The translations under genes were made by a program, and so were the position numbers. The notes under the pieces are model-generated. The model was not told the DNA's origin, made no database searches, and saw only the letters and a program-made list of their open reading frames with translations. 64,000 nucleotides of DNA from the NCBI RefSeq assembly GCF_003058325.1, contig NZ_CP028844.1, positions 267,001-331,000 of the forward strand. Reading direction: 5' to 3'. Of the stretch, positions 24,152 through 34,578 are shown in pieces. Each line of letters begins with the position of its first letter. Position 1 is the first letter of the stretch. This DNA comes from Methylobacterium currus (GTDB lineage Bacteria; Pseudomonadota; Alphaproteobacteria; Rhizobiales; Beijerinckiaceae).

Positions 24152-26776
24152 ATGAGCAAGGCCGAGCCGGAGACCGCGCAGCGCAGCCTCGCCCCGGAGG
24201 GCCGGGCCGATCCGGTGCGCGCCGGGCTCGACCGGCTGGTGGTCCGCGCCGGGCGGGTGACCCTGTGGGAACAGGCCTGGCCGATCCTGTGGCGCGGCCT
24301 CGCGGTGGTGCTGGTCTTCCTCGCCGCGTCGTGGCTCGGGCTGTGGCTCGATGCCGGGCCGACCCTGCGCATGGCGGGGGTGGCCGTCTTCGGCCTCGCC
24401 CTCGTCGTCGTGCTGCTGCCCCTCCTGCGCCTGCGCCGGATCGCCCGAACGCAAGCCCTCGCGCGGATCGACCGCGATGCCGGCCTGTCCCATCGCCCGG
24501 CCCGGACGCTCGAGGACACGCTCGCCCTCGGCCAGGGCGATCCCGGCACCCGGGCACTCTGGGCCCTGCACCGCACGCGTGCCGCCGCGACGCTCGCGCG
24601 GCTGAAGGTCTCGGGCCCCCGGCCCGGCATGACGCGGCGCGATCCCTTCGCGCTGCGCGCCGGGGCCATCCTGGCTGCCGTGGCCGGCGCCTTCGTGGCG
24701 GGACCGGAGGCCGGCGACCGCCTGCGCGCCGCCTTCGACTGGCGCGGCCCCGCCGCGGCCGCGCCCTCGTTCCGGGTCGACGGCTGGATCGACCCGCCGC
24801 TCTATACGCGGACACCGCCCCTCATCGTCACCCTGGCGGAAGCCGGCCAGCGCCTGCGTGCGCCGGTGAACTCGACGCTCGTCGTGCGCGTCGCCGGCGC
24901 CTCCGACGCAACCGTGACGCCGGGCGCGGGGCTGAAGCCCCTGCCCGCCACGGCGCCGGCCCGGCCCGACCTGCGCGAGGAGCGCTTCACGCTCACCGGC
25001 GGCACCGCCGAGGTCGCGGTGCAGACGGGCTTTGCCAGCACGCACCGGCTCACGATCGAGACCATCCCCGACCGGCCGCCGGAGATCGCCTTCGCGGGCG
25101 CTCCTGAGACCAACGGGCGCGGCACCTTCACCCTCGCCTACCGGGCGAAGGACGATTACGGCCTCGCCTCCGCGGAGGGGGTCGTCGAGCCGCAGACAAG
25201 GGGGCGCAGCCTGGTGCCGCCGCCGCGGCTGAGCTTAAGCCTGCCGGCGGATGCGCAGGGGACCGGCGACACCCGCACCCTGATCGACCTCACCGACAAC
25301 CCCTGGGCCGGCGCCAAGGTGCTGCTGACCCTGGTGGCCAAGGACGAGGCGGGCCAGGAGGGGCGCTCCGCCCCCCTCGCCTTCACCCTGCCGGGCCGGT
25401 TCTTCACCAAGCCGCTCGCGCGCTCGCTCGCCGAGGAGCGCCGGCGGCTCGTCCTCGATCCGGACGGGAGCCGGGCCCGGGTCGAGACCTCCCTCGACGC
25501 GCTCCTGATCGCGCCCGAGCGGTTCACGCCGCAATGGGGCGTCTTCCTCGGCCTCAAGGAGGCGGAGCGGCGCCTGCGGGCGGCGAAGACCGACGAGGCC
25601 CTGACCGAGGTCGCCGACCTCCTCTGGACCATGGCTTTGCAGATCGAGGAAGGCGACCTCTCGGATGCCGAGAAGGCCCTCCGCGCCGCCCAGGACCGGC
25701 TCAAGGACGCGCTTGACCGCGGCGCCTCCGACCAGGAGATCGCGAAGCTCACCGAGGATCTGCGCCAGGCCATGGACCGCTTCCTGAAGGAGTTCGCCCA
25801 GCGCCAGCAGCAGAACCCGCAGAATCCCGGGCAGCAGAACCAGCAGGCCGACCGTACGGTCACGCCGGACGACCTCGCGAAGATGCTCGACCAGATGCAG
25901 GAGGCGATGAAGCGCGGCGACGTGGCGGAGGCCCAGCGCCTGCTCGACCAGCTCCGCGGCATCCTGGAGAACCTGCAGACGGCGCAGCCCAACTCGCGCA
26001 TGTCGGACCCTACCGCCCGCGAGATGAACCGCCAGATGCAGGATCTCGAGGCGATGGCGCGCGAGCAGCAGGGCCTGCGCGACGAGACCTTCCGCCAGGG
26101 CCAGGAGCGCCGCTTCGGCAATCGCGGCCAGCCGCAGCAGCCGGGCCAGCAGGGACAGCGCCAGCCAGGTCAGCGCGGCCAGCAAGGTCAGCCCCAGGGG
26201 CAGGACGGCCAGCAGCAGGGCCAGCGCGGCCAGCAGGGCGGCAATAAGCAGGGGGGCGAGAAGCAGGGGGGCTTGGGCGACCGCCAGCAGGCCCTGCGCC
26301 AGCGCCTCGAGGACTTGCAGCGCCGGATGAAGGAACTCGGCATGCAGGGCGAGCAGGGCCTGTCCGACGCCGAACAGGCGATGCGCGAGGCCGAGAACGC
26401 CATCGGCCAGGGCCAGGACGGCTCCGCCGTCGACGCGCAGGGCCGCGCCCTCGAAGGGCTGCAGCGCGGCGCGCAGGGCATGGCCCAGCAGATGCAGCAG
26501 ATGGGCCAGGAGGGCGAGGGCCAGCAGGCCGACGGGCAGCAGGGCCAGGGCAACCCCAACCAGCCCGGCCGGCAGGGCGCCCGCGACAACGATCCCCTCG
26601 GCCGCCCGACCCGCAGCCGCGACTTCTCGGACGGCCGCGTCCGCGTGCCCACGGCCGAGGAATCCGGCGTCGAGCGGGCCCGGCGCATCCTGGAGGAGCT
26701 GCGCCGCAAGCTCGGCGACCCGAGCCGCCCGGCCGAGGAGCTCGACTATTTCGAGCGCTTGCTGCGGCGGAACTGA
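24152..26776 (+). CDS. TIGR02302/DUF4175 family membrane protein
   Basis: The 874-residue protein starts with two membrane segments (about 45-65 and 75-95) and a third near 170-185. An Ig-like periplasmic region follows (about 200-430). Next come a helical region, a very Gln/Gly-rich tract (about residues 645-715), another helical part and a second Gln/Gly tract near 780-815, and a conserved C-terminal end (RVPTAEESGVERARRILEEL). This is the known layout of the alphaproteobacterial TIGR02302 family, of unknown function. GAGCAGGG precedes the ATG. Confidence 0.85.
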   Translation: MSKAEPETAQRSLAPEGRADPVRAGLDRLVVRAGRVTLWEQAWPILWRGLAVVLVFLAASWLGLWLDAGPTLRMAGVAVFGLALVVVLLPLLRLRRIARTQALARIDRDAGLSHRPARTLEDTLALGQGDPGTRALWALHRTRAAATLARLKVSGPRPGMTRRDPFALRAGAILAAVAGAFVAGPEAGDRLRAAFDWRGPAAAAPSFRVDGWIDPPLYTRTPPLIVTLAEAGQRLRAPVNSTLVVRVAGASDATVTPGAGLKPLPATAPARPDLREERFTLTGGTAEVAVQTGFASTHRLTIETIPDRPPEIAFAGAPETNGRGTFTLAYRAKDDYGLASAEGVVEPQTRGRSLVPPPRLSLSLPADAQGTGDTRTLIDLTDNPWAGAKVLLTLVAKDEAGQEGRSAPLAFTLPGRFFTKPLARSLAEERRRLVLDPDGSRARVETSLDALLIAPERFTPQWGVFLGLKEAERRLRAAKTDEALTEVADLLWTMALQIEEGDLSDAEKALRAAQDRLKDALDRGASDQEIAKLTEDLRQAMDRFLKEFAQRQQQNPQNPGQQNQQADRTVTPDDLAKMLDQMQEAMKRGDVAEAQRLLDQLRGILENLQTAQPNSRMSDPTAREMNRQMQDLEAMAREQQGLRDETFRQGQERRFGNRGQPQQPGQQGQRQPGQRGQQGQPQGQDGQQQGQRGQQGGNKQGGEKQGGLGDRQQALRQRLEDLQRRMKELGMQGEQGLSDAEQAMREAENAIGQGQDGSAVDAQGRALEGLQRGAQGMAQQMQQMGQEGEGQQADGQQGQGNPNQPGRQGARDNDPLGRPTRSRDFSDGRVRVPTAEESGVERARRILEELRRKLGDPSRPAEELDYFERLLRRN

Positions 26777-26896
26777 ACCCCGGCGCCGGGATGCGGCGGC
26801 CACGGCCGCCTTCCGGGAGAGATGCCCGGACCGCTCCTGCGTCGCGGGGCCGCCTCCCCGCGCGGTCCCGATCCGCCCTATGAGGCCGCGTCACCG

Positions 26897-26943
26897 AGAG
26901 CGTCACCCGATCGCACGGCGATTGGGTGACGCTCTATGTTTTT
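26897..26943 (+). terminator. rho-independent terminator after the TIGR02302 gene
   Basis: A 17-bp stem (AGAGCGTCACCCGATCG against its complement, with one G-T pair) and a 5-base loop are followed by ATGTTTTT. It lies 120 bases past the stop codon. Confidence 0.9.
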
Positions 26944-27013
26944 GATTCTGCCGCATTTTCTGCGACGAGCCGGTCGCCGCTCCGTCGGAAAATGCCCTCG
27001 CGAGCCTCTCCGG

Positions 27014-27199
27014 ATGTCCAGCAACACCCTTGTTCTCATTGCCTGCCTGGCGGTCGCCGTGGTGCTGCTGTTCGGCCTCGCCAACATGCTGCGCGGCGGC
27101 AGCGCCAACGTCTCGCAGCGCCTGATGCGCCTGCGCGTGGTGCTCCAGTTCGTCGCCATCCTGGTCATCATGGGCGTGCTGTGGTGGCGCGGCGGGTGA
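27014..27199 (+). CDS. twin transmembrane protein
   Basis: The 61-residue protein has two membrane helices (about 5-25 and 41-57) joined by a short basic loop (QRLMRLRVVLQF), the pattern of the HIG1-like twin-transmembrane proteins of Hyphomicrobiales. A CCGG-poor ribosome region precedes ATG 27014; the longer in-frame start at 26936 overlaps the terminator hairpin and is rejected. The pduO-etfBA-hbd genes further downstream are its usual neighbours. Confidence 0.8.
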   Translation: MSSNTLVLIACLAVAVVLLFGLANMLRGGSANVSQRLMRLRVVLQFVAILVIMGVLWWRGG

Positions 27200-27335
27200 C
27201 ACCGCGCGACTGTGGCGGGGCAGACGCAGGGGGTGGGAAATCCGTGCAGAGAGGATTGTACGGCGAGACGCGACCCGAACCGTCTGGCTAGGGTGAACCT
27301 CGCCCCAGCAACGGGGCGGTGGACCCGTTCGACAG

Positions 27336-27938
27336 ATGCGCGTTACCCTTCCGAGCCTCGCCGTGGCGATCGCCACCGCGACCGTACTGGCCGCACCGGC
27401 CGCCCAGGCCGCCGACCCGTCGGCTCTCGTGCCCGCCTACCGGCCGCCGGTTCAGCCGCTCAGCATCGTCTCGGAGTTCCGCATCGGCGGCTCCGCCCAG
27501 GATCCGGGCAGCAACGAGAAGAACACCAGCAACATTAACGGCGAGTTGCTGTTCGCCAAGCCGGTCACCGGCCTCGACAGCTTCTGGGCCAAGCTCATCC
27601 CGCGCCCGACCGTCGGCGGCAGCTACAACGTCGACGGCCGGACCAGCTACGCCTATCTCGGCGCGACCTGGACCTTCGACGTCACCGACCGGATCTTCGT
27701 CGAGGGCTTCTTCGGCGCCGGCTTCCACGACGGCTATACCGGCCCGAAGCTCTACGTGCCGAAGATCTACAACTCGCTCGGCTGCTCGCCGCTGTTCCGC
27801 GAGGCCGCTGCGATCGGCTTTCGGATCGACGAGCACTGGAGCGTGATGGCGACGATCGAGCACATGTCGAATGCCGGCCTGTGCGTCGAGAATCGCGGCC
27901 TGACCAATTACGGCGGCAAGATCGCGTACACGTTCTGA
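27336..27938 (+). CDS. PagL-like lipid A 3-O-deacylase / acyloxyacyl hydrolase
   Basis: The 200-residue protein has a signal peptide (cleaved near AAQAAD at about 26) and a beta-barrel-like alternation ending in an aromatic residue (KIAYTF), as outer membrane proteins do. The motif EHMSNAG near residue 175 gives the PagL catalytic His176 and Ser178, with Glu185 following. PagL removes the 3-O-acyl chain of lipid A. It sits between the twin-TM gene and pduO, an unusual place, so it may be an inserted gene. Confidence 0.75.
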   Translation: MRVTLPSLAVAIATATVLAAPAAQAADPSALVPAYRPPVQPLSIVSEFRIGGSAQDPGSNEKNTSNINGELLFAKPVTGLDSFWAKLIPRPTVGGSYNVDGRTSYAYLGATWTFDVTDRIFVEGFFGAGFHDGYTGPKLYVPKIYNSLGCSPLFREAAAIGFRIDEHWSVMATIEHMSNAGLCVENRGLTNYGGKIAYTF

Positions 27939-28059
27939 CGGCCACCTGAGGGCGGAGGGTCTGGCGGCCCGGCCAAGAGCCGCTAGAACATCGCCGTCGA
28001 GGCGGGCCCGTCCGGGCGGATCCGGCCCTGCCGACGGAGTCTGCTCAAGGAAGCCTGCC

Positions 28060-28647
28060 GTGGTCGTCCTCAACCGCATCTACACCCGTACCGGCGATTC
28101 CGGCACTACCGCGCTCGCGAGCGGCGAGCGCCGCTCGAAGGCGGATCTCCGCGTCGAGACCTACGGCACCGTCGACGAGACCAATGCCTGCCTGGGGCTG
28201 GCCCGCCTGCACACCACGGGCGAGCTCGACGCGATGCTGGGTCGGATGCAGAACGACCTGTTCGATCTCGGCGCGGACCTCGCGACGCCGGAGACCGGCG
28301 AGCCCCTGTCCTACGAGCCGCTGCGGATCGTCGCCGCACAGGTCGAGCGCGTCGAGCGCGAGATCGACGCGCTCAATGCCGGGCTCACCCCGTTGCGCTC
28401 CTTCGTGCTGCCCGGCGGCTCCCCGGCCGCCGCGTCGCTCCACCTCGCCCGCACGGTCTGCCGCCGGGCCGAGCGCCTGGCGGTCGCCCTGGCGGCGACG
28501 CCGGGCGAGACCGTCTCGCCGGTGGCGATCCAGTACCTGAACCGCCTGTCGGACTTCCTGTTCGTCGCCGCCCGGGTCGCCAATGACGGCGGAACCGCGG
28601 ACGTGCTGTGGGTGCCCGGCAAGACCCGCACCGAGTCCCGCACCTAG
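28060..28647 (+). CDS. pduO: PduO-type cob(I)alamin adenosyltransferase
   Basis: The enzyme transfers the adenosyl group of ATP to cob(I)alamin, giving the B12 coenzyme for mutases such as methylmalonyl-CoA and ethylmalonyl-CoA mutase. The 195-residue protein has the ATP-binding N terminus IYTRTGDSGTTAL, the VDETNACLGLAR motif, the RRAERL helix and NRLSDFLFVAAR near the end. Start is GTG 28060, giving MVVLNRIYTRTGD. Confidence 0.94.
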   Translation: MVVLNRIYTRTGDSGTTALASGERRSKADLRVETYGTVDETNACLGLARLHTTGELDAMLGRMQNDLFDLGADLATPETGEPLSYEPLRIVAAQVERVEREIDALNAGLTPLRSFVLPGGSPAAASLHLARTVCRRAERLAVALAATPGETVSPVAIQYLNRLSDFLFVAARVANDGGTADVLWVPGKTRTESRT

Positions 28648-28878
28648 TCCTGTCGCGAAACGCCCGATCGCCGCCGTCGCGCGCCGTGGCCGCGGCGGCG
28701 CAAAGGGAGTTTCGCGAGATGCACTTGACGGTGGGGCGGCCGGCCTCCGGCGCGCGTTGACAATTCGGAAAATCGGCCGCTACGGTCCGCGCCACCTTGC
28801 TCCATCGGGGATGATCGTTGGCCGGCCGTGGGAGGGCCCGATCACGATCGCCCCTTCATCCTGAAGGATGCGACGATC

Positions 28879-29628
28879 ATGAAGGTCCTGGTGCCCGTCA
28901 AGCGGGTGGTCGACTACAACGTGAAGATCCGGGTCAAGCCGGACGGCTCGGGCGTCGAGCTCGCCAACGTCAAGATGTCGATGAACCCCTTCGACGAGAT
29001 CGCCGTCGAGGAGGCGATCCGGCTGAAGGAGAAGGGCAAGGTCACCGAGATCGTCGCCGTCTCGATCGGCCCGCAGGCCGCCCAGGAGACGATCCGCACC
29101 GCGCTCGCCATGGGCGCCGACCGCGGCATCCTGGTGAAGACCGACGCCGCCGTCGAGCCGCTCGCCGTCGCCAAGCTCCTCAAGGCGCTGGTGGAACGAG
29201 AGAGCCCGGATCTCGTCATCCTCGGCAAGCAGGCGATCGACGACGATTCCAACCAGACCGGCCAGATGCTCGCCGCGCTGCTGGGCTGGCCGCAGGGCAC
29301 CTTCGCGTTCAAGCTCGAGGTGGCCGATGGCAACCTCGACGTGGTGCGCGAGATCGACGGCGGCCTGCAGACCCTGAACCTCAAGCTGCCGGCGATCGTC
29401 ACCACGGACCTGCGCCTCAACGAGCCGCGCTACGCCTCGCTGCCCAACATCATGAAGGCGAAGAAGAAGCCCCTCGACACGGTCGAGCCGGAGGCGCTCG
29501 GCGTCGACATCGCGCCGCGCCTGAAGGTGCTCAAGACCGTCGAGCCGGGCGGCCGCAAGGCCGGCGTCAAGGTCGCCAGCGCCGCCGAGCTCGTCAACAA
29601 GCTGAAGGTCGAGGCCGGGGTTCTCTGA
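28879..29628 (+). CDS. etfB: electron transfer flavoprotein subunit beta
   Basis: EtfB forms the AMP-binding half of the ETF that carries electrons from acyl-CoA dehydrogenases to the respiratory chain. The 249-residue protein starts [18 protein letters not shown] and has the [16 protein letters not shown] and [15 protein letters not shown] motifs and the family signature around KAKKKPLDT. The ATG is set by the conserved N terminus. etfA follows 43 bases later. Confidence 0.96.
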   Translation: MKVLVPVKRVVDYNVKIRVKPDGSGVELANVKMSMNPFDEIAVEEAIRLKEKGKVTEIVAVSIGPQAAQETIRTALAMGADRGILVKTDAAVEPLAVAKLLKALVERESPDLVILGKQAIDDDSNQTGQMLAALLGWPQGTFAFKLEVADGNLDVVREIDGGLQTLNLKLPAIVTTDLRLNEPRYASLPNIMKAKKKPLDTVEPEALGVDIAPRLKVLKTVEPGGRKAGVKVASAAELVNKLKVEAGVL

Positions 29629-29671
29629 CGAGAGCCTCAAGGCATCCCTCTAGGTTAAGGAACGAAACGCC

Positions 29672-30622
29672 ATGACCACCCTCCTGCTGGTCGAGCATGC
29701 CGGCGGCGCCGTGAAGGACGCCAGCACCAAGGCCCTCACGGCGGCCAAGCAGCTCGGCGCCCCGGTCCATGCCCTCGTGGTCGGCGCCGATGCGCAAGGC
29801 GCGGCGGACGCCGCCGCCAAGCTCGACGGGGTCGAGAAGGTGCTGGTGGCGGCCGACGCCGCCTTCGACCACCTGCTCGCCGAGCCGACCGCCGCCCTGG
29901 TGGCGGAACTCGCCGCCAATTACGACACCGTGATCGCCGCCGCCTCGACCGAGGGCAAGAACGTGCTGCCGCGCGTCGCCGCCCTCCTCGACGTCGCCCA
30001 GGTCTCGGACATCATCAAGGTCGTCGGACCCGACACGTTCGAGCGGCCGATCTACGCCGGCAACGCGATCCAGACCGTGCAGGCCACGGACGCGAAGCGG
30101 GTGATCACGGTGCGCACCGCCGCCTTCCAGGCCACGGCCGAGGGCGGATCGGCTGCCCCGGTCGAGGCCGCCGCGGCCGCCGCTTCGCCGGAGGCGAAGT
30201 CCTCGTTCAAGGGCGAGGAGATCGCCAAGTCCGACCGTCCGGAACTGGCGGGTGCCCGCATCATCGTGTCGGGTGGGCGCTCGCTCGGCTCGGCCGAGAA
30301 GTTCAAGGAGCTGATCGAGCCGCTCGCCGACTCGCTCGGCGCGGCGGTCGGCGCCTCGCGCGCGGCGGTGGATGCGGGCTACGCGCCGAACGACTGGCAG
30401 GTCGGCCAAACCGGCAAGGTCGTGGCGCCGGATCTCTACGTCGCGGTCGGGATCTCGGGGGCGATCCAGCACCTCGCCGGCATGAAGGACTCGAAGGTCA
30501 TCGTCGCCATCAACAAGGACGAGGAGGCGCCGATCTTCCAGGTGGCCGATTACGGCCTGGTCGGCGACCTGTTCCAGGTCGTGCCGGACCTGCAGCAGGA
30601 AATCGCCAAGGCCAAGGGCTGA
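29672..30622 (+). CDS. etfA: electron transfer flavoprotein subunit alpha
   Basis: EtfA binds the catalytic FAD. The 316-residue protein has the N-terminal adenosine-type domain ([12 protein letters not shown]) and the C-terminal FAD motifs [49 protein letters not shown] and [28 protein letters not shown] precedes the ATG. It is co-transcribed with etfB and is followed by a hairpin before the hbd gene. Confidence 0.96.
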   Translation: MTTLLLVEHAGGAVKDASTKALTAAKQLGAPVHALVVGADAQGAADAAAKLDGVEKVLVAADAAFDHLLAEPTAALVAELAANYDTVIAAASTEGKNVLPRVAALLDVAQVSDIIKVVGPDTFERPIYAGNAIQTVQATDAKRVITVRTAAFQATAEGGSAAPVEAAAAAASPEAKSSFKGEEIAKSDRPELAGARIIVSGGRSLGSAEKFKELIEPLADSLGAAVGASRAAVDAGYAPNDWQVGQTGKVVAPDLYVAVGISGAIQHLAGMKDSKVIVAINKDEEAPIFQVADYGLVGDLFQVVPDLQQEIAKAKG

Positions 30623-30661
30623 CAAAGCCAAGGGCCGAGACGCGTCGCCGACGGTGATTCG

Positions 30662-30688
30662 CCCCTCGCGCGGGACCCGCGCGAGGGG
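30662..30688 (+). terminator. 13-bp perfect hairpin after etfA
   Basis: CCCCTCGCGCGGG and its exact complement flank a single A (30675). It lies 39 bases past the etfA stop and 99 before hbd. There is no T-run, so it may weaken rather than end read-through. Confidence 0.55.
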
Positions 30689-30787
30689 TGCCACAGAGAC
30701 CCGTCCGGGCTTTGCTGGAACCCTTCGCATCTGCGAAGGCGCAATGGTATGAACGCCCGGGACGGCGTGGCGGAAGGCAGGGTTGTG

Positions 30788-31669
<882 letters not shown>

Positions 31670-31670
31670 G

Positions 31671-31703
31671 GCGGCTTACCGCTGCGATCCTGCGGTGAGC
31701 CGT
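31671..31703. terminator. hairpin between convergent hbd and membrane protein genes
   Basis: Arms CGGCTTACCGC and GCGGTGAGCCG pair with one G-T wobble around a 9-base loop, right after the hbd stop codon. The position suits both converging transcripts. There is no T-run. Confidence 0.55.
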
Positions 31704-31726
31704 GCCAGCAGAGTGCGGCGATCCTG

Positions 31727-32206
31727 TCAGCGGATCCGGATCAGGATGCGCGGCCGCCAGATCCCCAGCACCACGTTCGCTGTGGCGATCGCGAGCAGCA
31801 CCCACAGCGTGCCTCGTTCCGCACCGAGCGACTCGGCCAATGTCGCCGGGTCGACGCGCCCGGTCAGCGCCTGGGCGCTGCGTTCCGCCTCCCGCTGCAT
31901 CGGCCCCTGAACGCCGACGAAGCCGTACTCGAACATCAGGATCCCGGTCGCGAGCTTCACCCAGGCCCAGCCGGCCTGATGGAAAGCCCGGTTGAGCGCG
32001 ATGGCCAGCAACCCGGCCACCAGCATCAGCGCGAGGGACGGCAGGAAGATCCACGTCGCCACCGCCGCCATGGCGCCGCGCATCAAGGCGTAGCCGGAGA
32101 GAGCGGAGGGCGGGGGCGCGAGTCCGAGCAGCACGATCAGGGACGCCATCGCGCCCATCAGGCCGATGGCCCCCATCGTGTGAAGGAACTTCATCAAGCG
32201 TCGCAT
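31727..32206 (-). CDS. DUF2269-like integral membrane protein
   Basis: The 159-residue protein has four hydrophobic segments (about 8-28, 40-65, 75-100 and 138-155), starting KFLHTMGAIGLMGAM. This layout resembles the DUF2269 family. A Glu/Gln-rich loop lies between segments three and four. Start ATG 32206 is preferred to longer forms whose extra residues are Arg-rich. Function unknown. Confidence 0.65.
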   Translation of the reverse strand: MRRLMKFLHTMGAIGLMGAMASLIVLLGLAPPPSALSGYALMRGAMAAVATWIFLPSLALMLVAGLLAIALNRAFHQAGWAWVKLATGILMFEYGFVGVQGPMQREAERSAQALTGRVDPATLAESLGAERGTLWVLLAIATANVVLGIWRPRILIRIR

Positions 32207-32302
32207 CGCCACGACACGGCTCCCCCGAGCGGCCCTCGCCAGCCTAAGGGACCGAAGCGGGCCGAGGGGAATCACATTCCCGTGCCGATCGACGCCGTGC
32301 CG

Positions 32303-32348
32303 ACGGCAGAAGGGCCGCCTCCCGGGTGAGAGGCGGCCCTTCTGCCGT
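32303..32348 (-). terminator. 19-bp perfect hairpin
   Basis: Arms 32303-32321 (ACGGCAGAAGGGCCGCCTC) and 32330-32348 are perfectly complementary around an 8-base loop. It begins 13 bases past the stop of the small membrane protein gene on the reverse strand. It is the longest perfect stem in the window; there is no U-run. Confidence 0.7.
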
Positions 32349-32361
32349 GTCGGCGTCGAGC

Positions 32362-32676
32362 TTACTTGCTGTTGGTCGAGCCCGTCGACTTCGGCTCGGC
32401 CGGGGCCGGATAGGCCGGGTTGCCGGCCGGCACGCCCGAGCTGTTCGCCGAGGAGGTGCCGCCGCTGCCGGTCGTCGAGCCGGTGATCTGCTGGCGCGAG
32501 GCGTCCTGGCTCTGGCTGGCGTAGTCCTTCGGGGCATTGCTGCCGTTCCAGCCGAGCAACGCCACCATGGCGATCGCCAGGAGGGCGAGGCTGCCGAGCA
32601 GCACGTAGAGGACGGGACGGCCCTTCGCGCCCTGGCGGGCCTGGGTCGGGGTCTCGACGGTGCGATGGGGATCCAT
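32362..32676 (-). CDS. small single-span membrane protein, unknown function
   Basis: The 104-residue protein has a charged N terminus, one membrane helix (about 22-43, VLYVLLGSLALLAIAMVALLGW) and a Ser/Gly/Thr/Pro-rich low-complexity tail, probably periplasmic. No family recognised. It lies 112 bases after the quinone oxidoreductase gene and is followed by a 19-bp hairpin. Confidence 0.65.
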   Translation of the reverse strand: MDPHRTVETPTQARQGAKGRPVLYVLLGSLALLAIAMVALLGWNGSNAPKDYASQSQDASRQQITGSTTGSGGTSSANSSGVPAGNPAYPAPAEPKSTGSTNSK

Positions 32677-32788
32677 GGGGAACCTCGGCTTGAGGCTCGG
32701 CGGAGGTTGCGCCGAGCGATGATCGATGTGAGCAGCCAACGTCACCGATCGGCCGAGGTTCCTCCCGCCCGCTGCGGTGGCTCGCGCT

Positions 32789-33796
32789 CTACTTGCCGGT
32801 GAGCAGCATGATCTTGCCGAGATGGGCGCTCGATTCCATCAGCTCGTGCGCCGCGCGCGCTTGTTCCAACGGGAATGTGGCGTGGATCACCGGCTTGACG
32901 GTGCCGGCCTCGAGCAGCGGCCAGACCTCCCGGCGCAGGCCCTCGGCGATAGCAGCCTTCTGGGCCACCGTGCGGGGGCGTAAGGTGGAACCGGTGACCG
33001 TCAGGCGACGGATCATCACCGGGGTGAGGTTGACGTTTTCCGCCAGGAAGCCCTGCAGGAAGGCGATGATGACGAGCCGGCCCTCGAGGGCGAGCGACTT
33101 CAGGTTGCGCTCCAGATAGGCCGCGCCGACCATGTCGAGGATCAGGTCGACCCCCTGGCCGTCGGTCAGGCGCTTCACCTCGGCGGCGAAGTCGGCCTCG
33201 CGGTAGTTGATGGCGTGGTCGGCTCCGAGCTTTTCGCAGAAGGCGCATTTCTCCGCCGAGCCGGCCGTGGCGTAGACCGTGGCGCCGAACTGCTTGGCGA
33301 GCTGGATCGCCGTCGAGCCGATGCCGCTCGAGCCGCCATGGACCAGGACGCGCTCACCGCGTTGCAGGCGACCGCGCTCGAACACGTTGGTCCAGACCGT
33401 CCAGTAATTCTCCGGCAGGCCCGCCGCCTCGACGAGGGAGAGCGGCCCGGGCTTCGGCAGGCACAGCGCGACTTCCGCGACGCAGTACTCGGCGTAGCCG
33501 CCGCTGATCGTCAGCGCGCAGACCTCCTGGCCCTCGGCAAGACCCGTGACGCCCTCCCCGAGGGCGACGACGCGGCCGGCGATCTCCAGGCCCGGCACCT
33601 CGGTGGCACCGGGCGGCGGCGGGTACTTGCCGGCGCGCTGCTGGCAATCGGGCCGGTTCACGCCCGCCGCCACGACCTCGACCAGAACCTGGTTCGGCCC
33701 CGGCCGCGGGACCGGCACGGTCTCGATCCCGATCACCTCCGGACCGCCGGCCCCGTTGAAGCGGATCTGGCGCATGGTGGCGGGGATCGACGGCAT
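32789..33796 (-). CDS. NAD(P)H-quinone oxidoreductase (PIG3-type MDR)
   Basis: The 335-residue protein is a medium-chain reductase without zinc ligands, of the PIG3/TIGR02824 type: PGLEIAGRVVALGEGV, AAGLPENYWTVWTNVF, the NADPH motif VHGGSSGIGSTAIQLAK, and a C-terminal GKIMLLTGK end. It reduces quinones or other enones. It is 82 bases after the upp stop on the same strand and may belong to the uracil operon, but these enzymes are common and often unrelated to neighbours. Confidence 0.88.
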   Translation of the reverse strand: MPSIPATMRQIRFNGAGGPEVIGIETVPVPRPGPNQVLVEVVAAGVNRPDCQQRAGKYPPPPGATEVPGLEIAGRVVALGEGVTGLAEGQEVCALTISGGYAEYCVAEVALCLPKPGPLSLVEAAGLPENYWTVWTNVFERGRLQRGERVLVHGGSSGIGSTAIQLAKQFGATVYATAGSAEKCAFCEKLGADHAINYREADFAAEVKRLTDGQGVDLILDMVGAAYLERNLKSLALEGRLVIIAFLQGFLAENVNLTPVMIRRLTVTGSTLRPRTVAQKAAIAEGLRREVWPLLEAGTVKPVIHATFPLEQARAAHELMESSAHLGKIMLLTGK

Positions 33797-33877
33797 GGGG
33801 CGGCTCCGGTGTTGCAGGCTGTGCGTGCTTACCTGCCGCGCGGGCGGCCCACCGGCAAGGCCCCCATCAGCAAGGGC

Positions 33878-34540
33878 CTACCGCGTCCCATACATCCGGT
33901 CACCGGCATCGCCCAGACCCGGCAGGATGTAGCCGTGCTCGTTCAGGTGGCTGTCGATCGAGGCGGTCCAGACCGGAACGTCCGGGTGGGAGCCCTGGAA
34001 CTTGGCCAGGCCCTCCGGCGCGGCGAGCAGGCAGACGAAGCGCAGGTCGCGCGCGCCGCGCTCCTTCAGCCGGTCCACCGCGGCGACCGCCGAGTTCGCC
34101 GTCGCCAGCATCGGGTCGAGGACCAGCACGGTGCGGTCGGCGAGGTCGGAGGGTGCCTTGAAATAGTACTCGACCGCCTCGAGCGAATCCGGGTCGCGGT
34201 AGAGCCCGATATGGGCGACGCGGGCCGAGGGCAGGAGCGACAGCATGCCGTCGAGGAAGCCGACGCCGGCGCGCAGGATCGGCGCCAGGACGAGCTTCTT
34301 GCCGGCGATCTGCGCCCCCTGCATCGTCACCAGCGGGGTCTCGATCTCGACCGGCTCCAGCGGCAGGTCGCGGGTGACCTCGTAGGCGAGCAGCATCCCG
34401 ATCTCGTTCAGGAGCTGGCGGAAGCCCTTGGTCGAGCGGGCCTTGTCCCGCATCAGGGTCAGCTTGTGCTGCACCAGCGGGTGATCGACCACCGTCACCG
34501 GCGCCACACCCGTCTCCCCGCGCGCACCCGCACCCTGCAT
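33878..34540 (-). CDS. upp: uracil phosphoribosyltransferase
   Basis: Upp makes UMP from uracil and PRPP. The 220-residue protein has [16 protein letters not shown] at its start, [14 protein letters not shown], the PRPP loop [21 protein letters not shown] and the C-terminal uracil-binding [25 protein letters not shown] 34540 has GGGGAG six bases upstream. It lies 38 bases after the URC4-like gene, and in this context may feed uracil into the URC breakdown route (URC6 role) as well as salvage. Confidence 0.95.
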   Translation of the reverse strand: MQGAGARGETGVAPVTVVDHPLVQHKLTLMRDKARSTKGFRQLLNEIGMLLAYEVTRDLPLEPVEIETPLVTMQGAQIAGKKLVLAPILRAGVGFLDGMLSLLPSARVAHIGLYRDPDSLEAVEYYFKAPSDLADRTVLVLDPMLATANSAVAAVDRLKERGARDLRFVCLLAAPEGLAKFQGSHPDVPVWTASIDSHLNEHGYILPGLGDAGDRMYGTR

Positions 34541-34578
34541 CGCCGTCTCCCCGCTCACGATCACGCTCTCAGATGCCT

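Noticed and set aside
26100..26600. Possible CRISPR-like repetitive DNA
   Set aside because: The repetition is coding (CAG, GGC and GGG codons of the Gln/Gly tract) with no fixed repeat-spacer pattern.
26936..27013. Longer start for the twin-transmembrane protein
   Set aside because: It would begin inside the terminator hairpin of the previous gene and adds a basic stretch not typical of the family.
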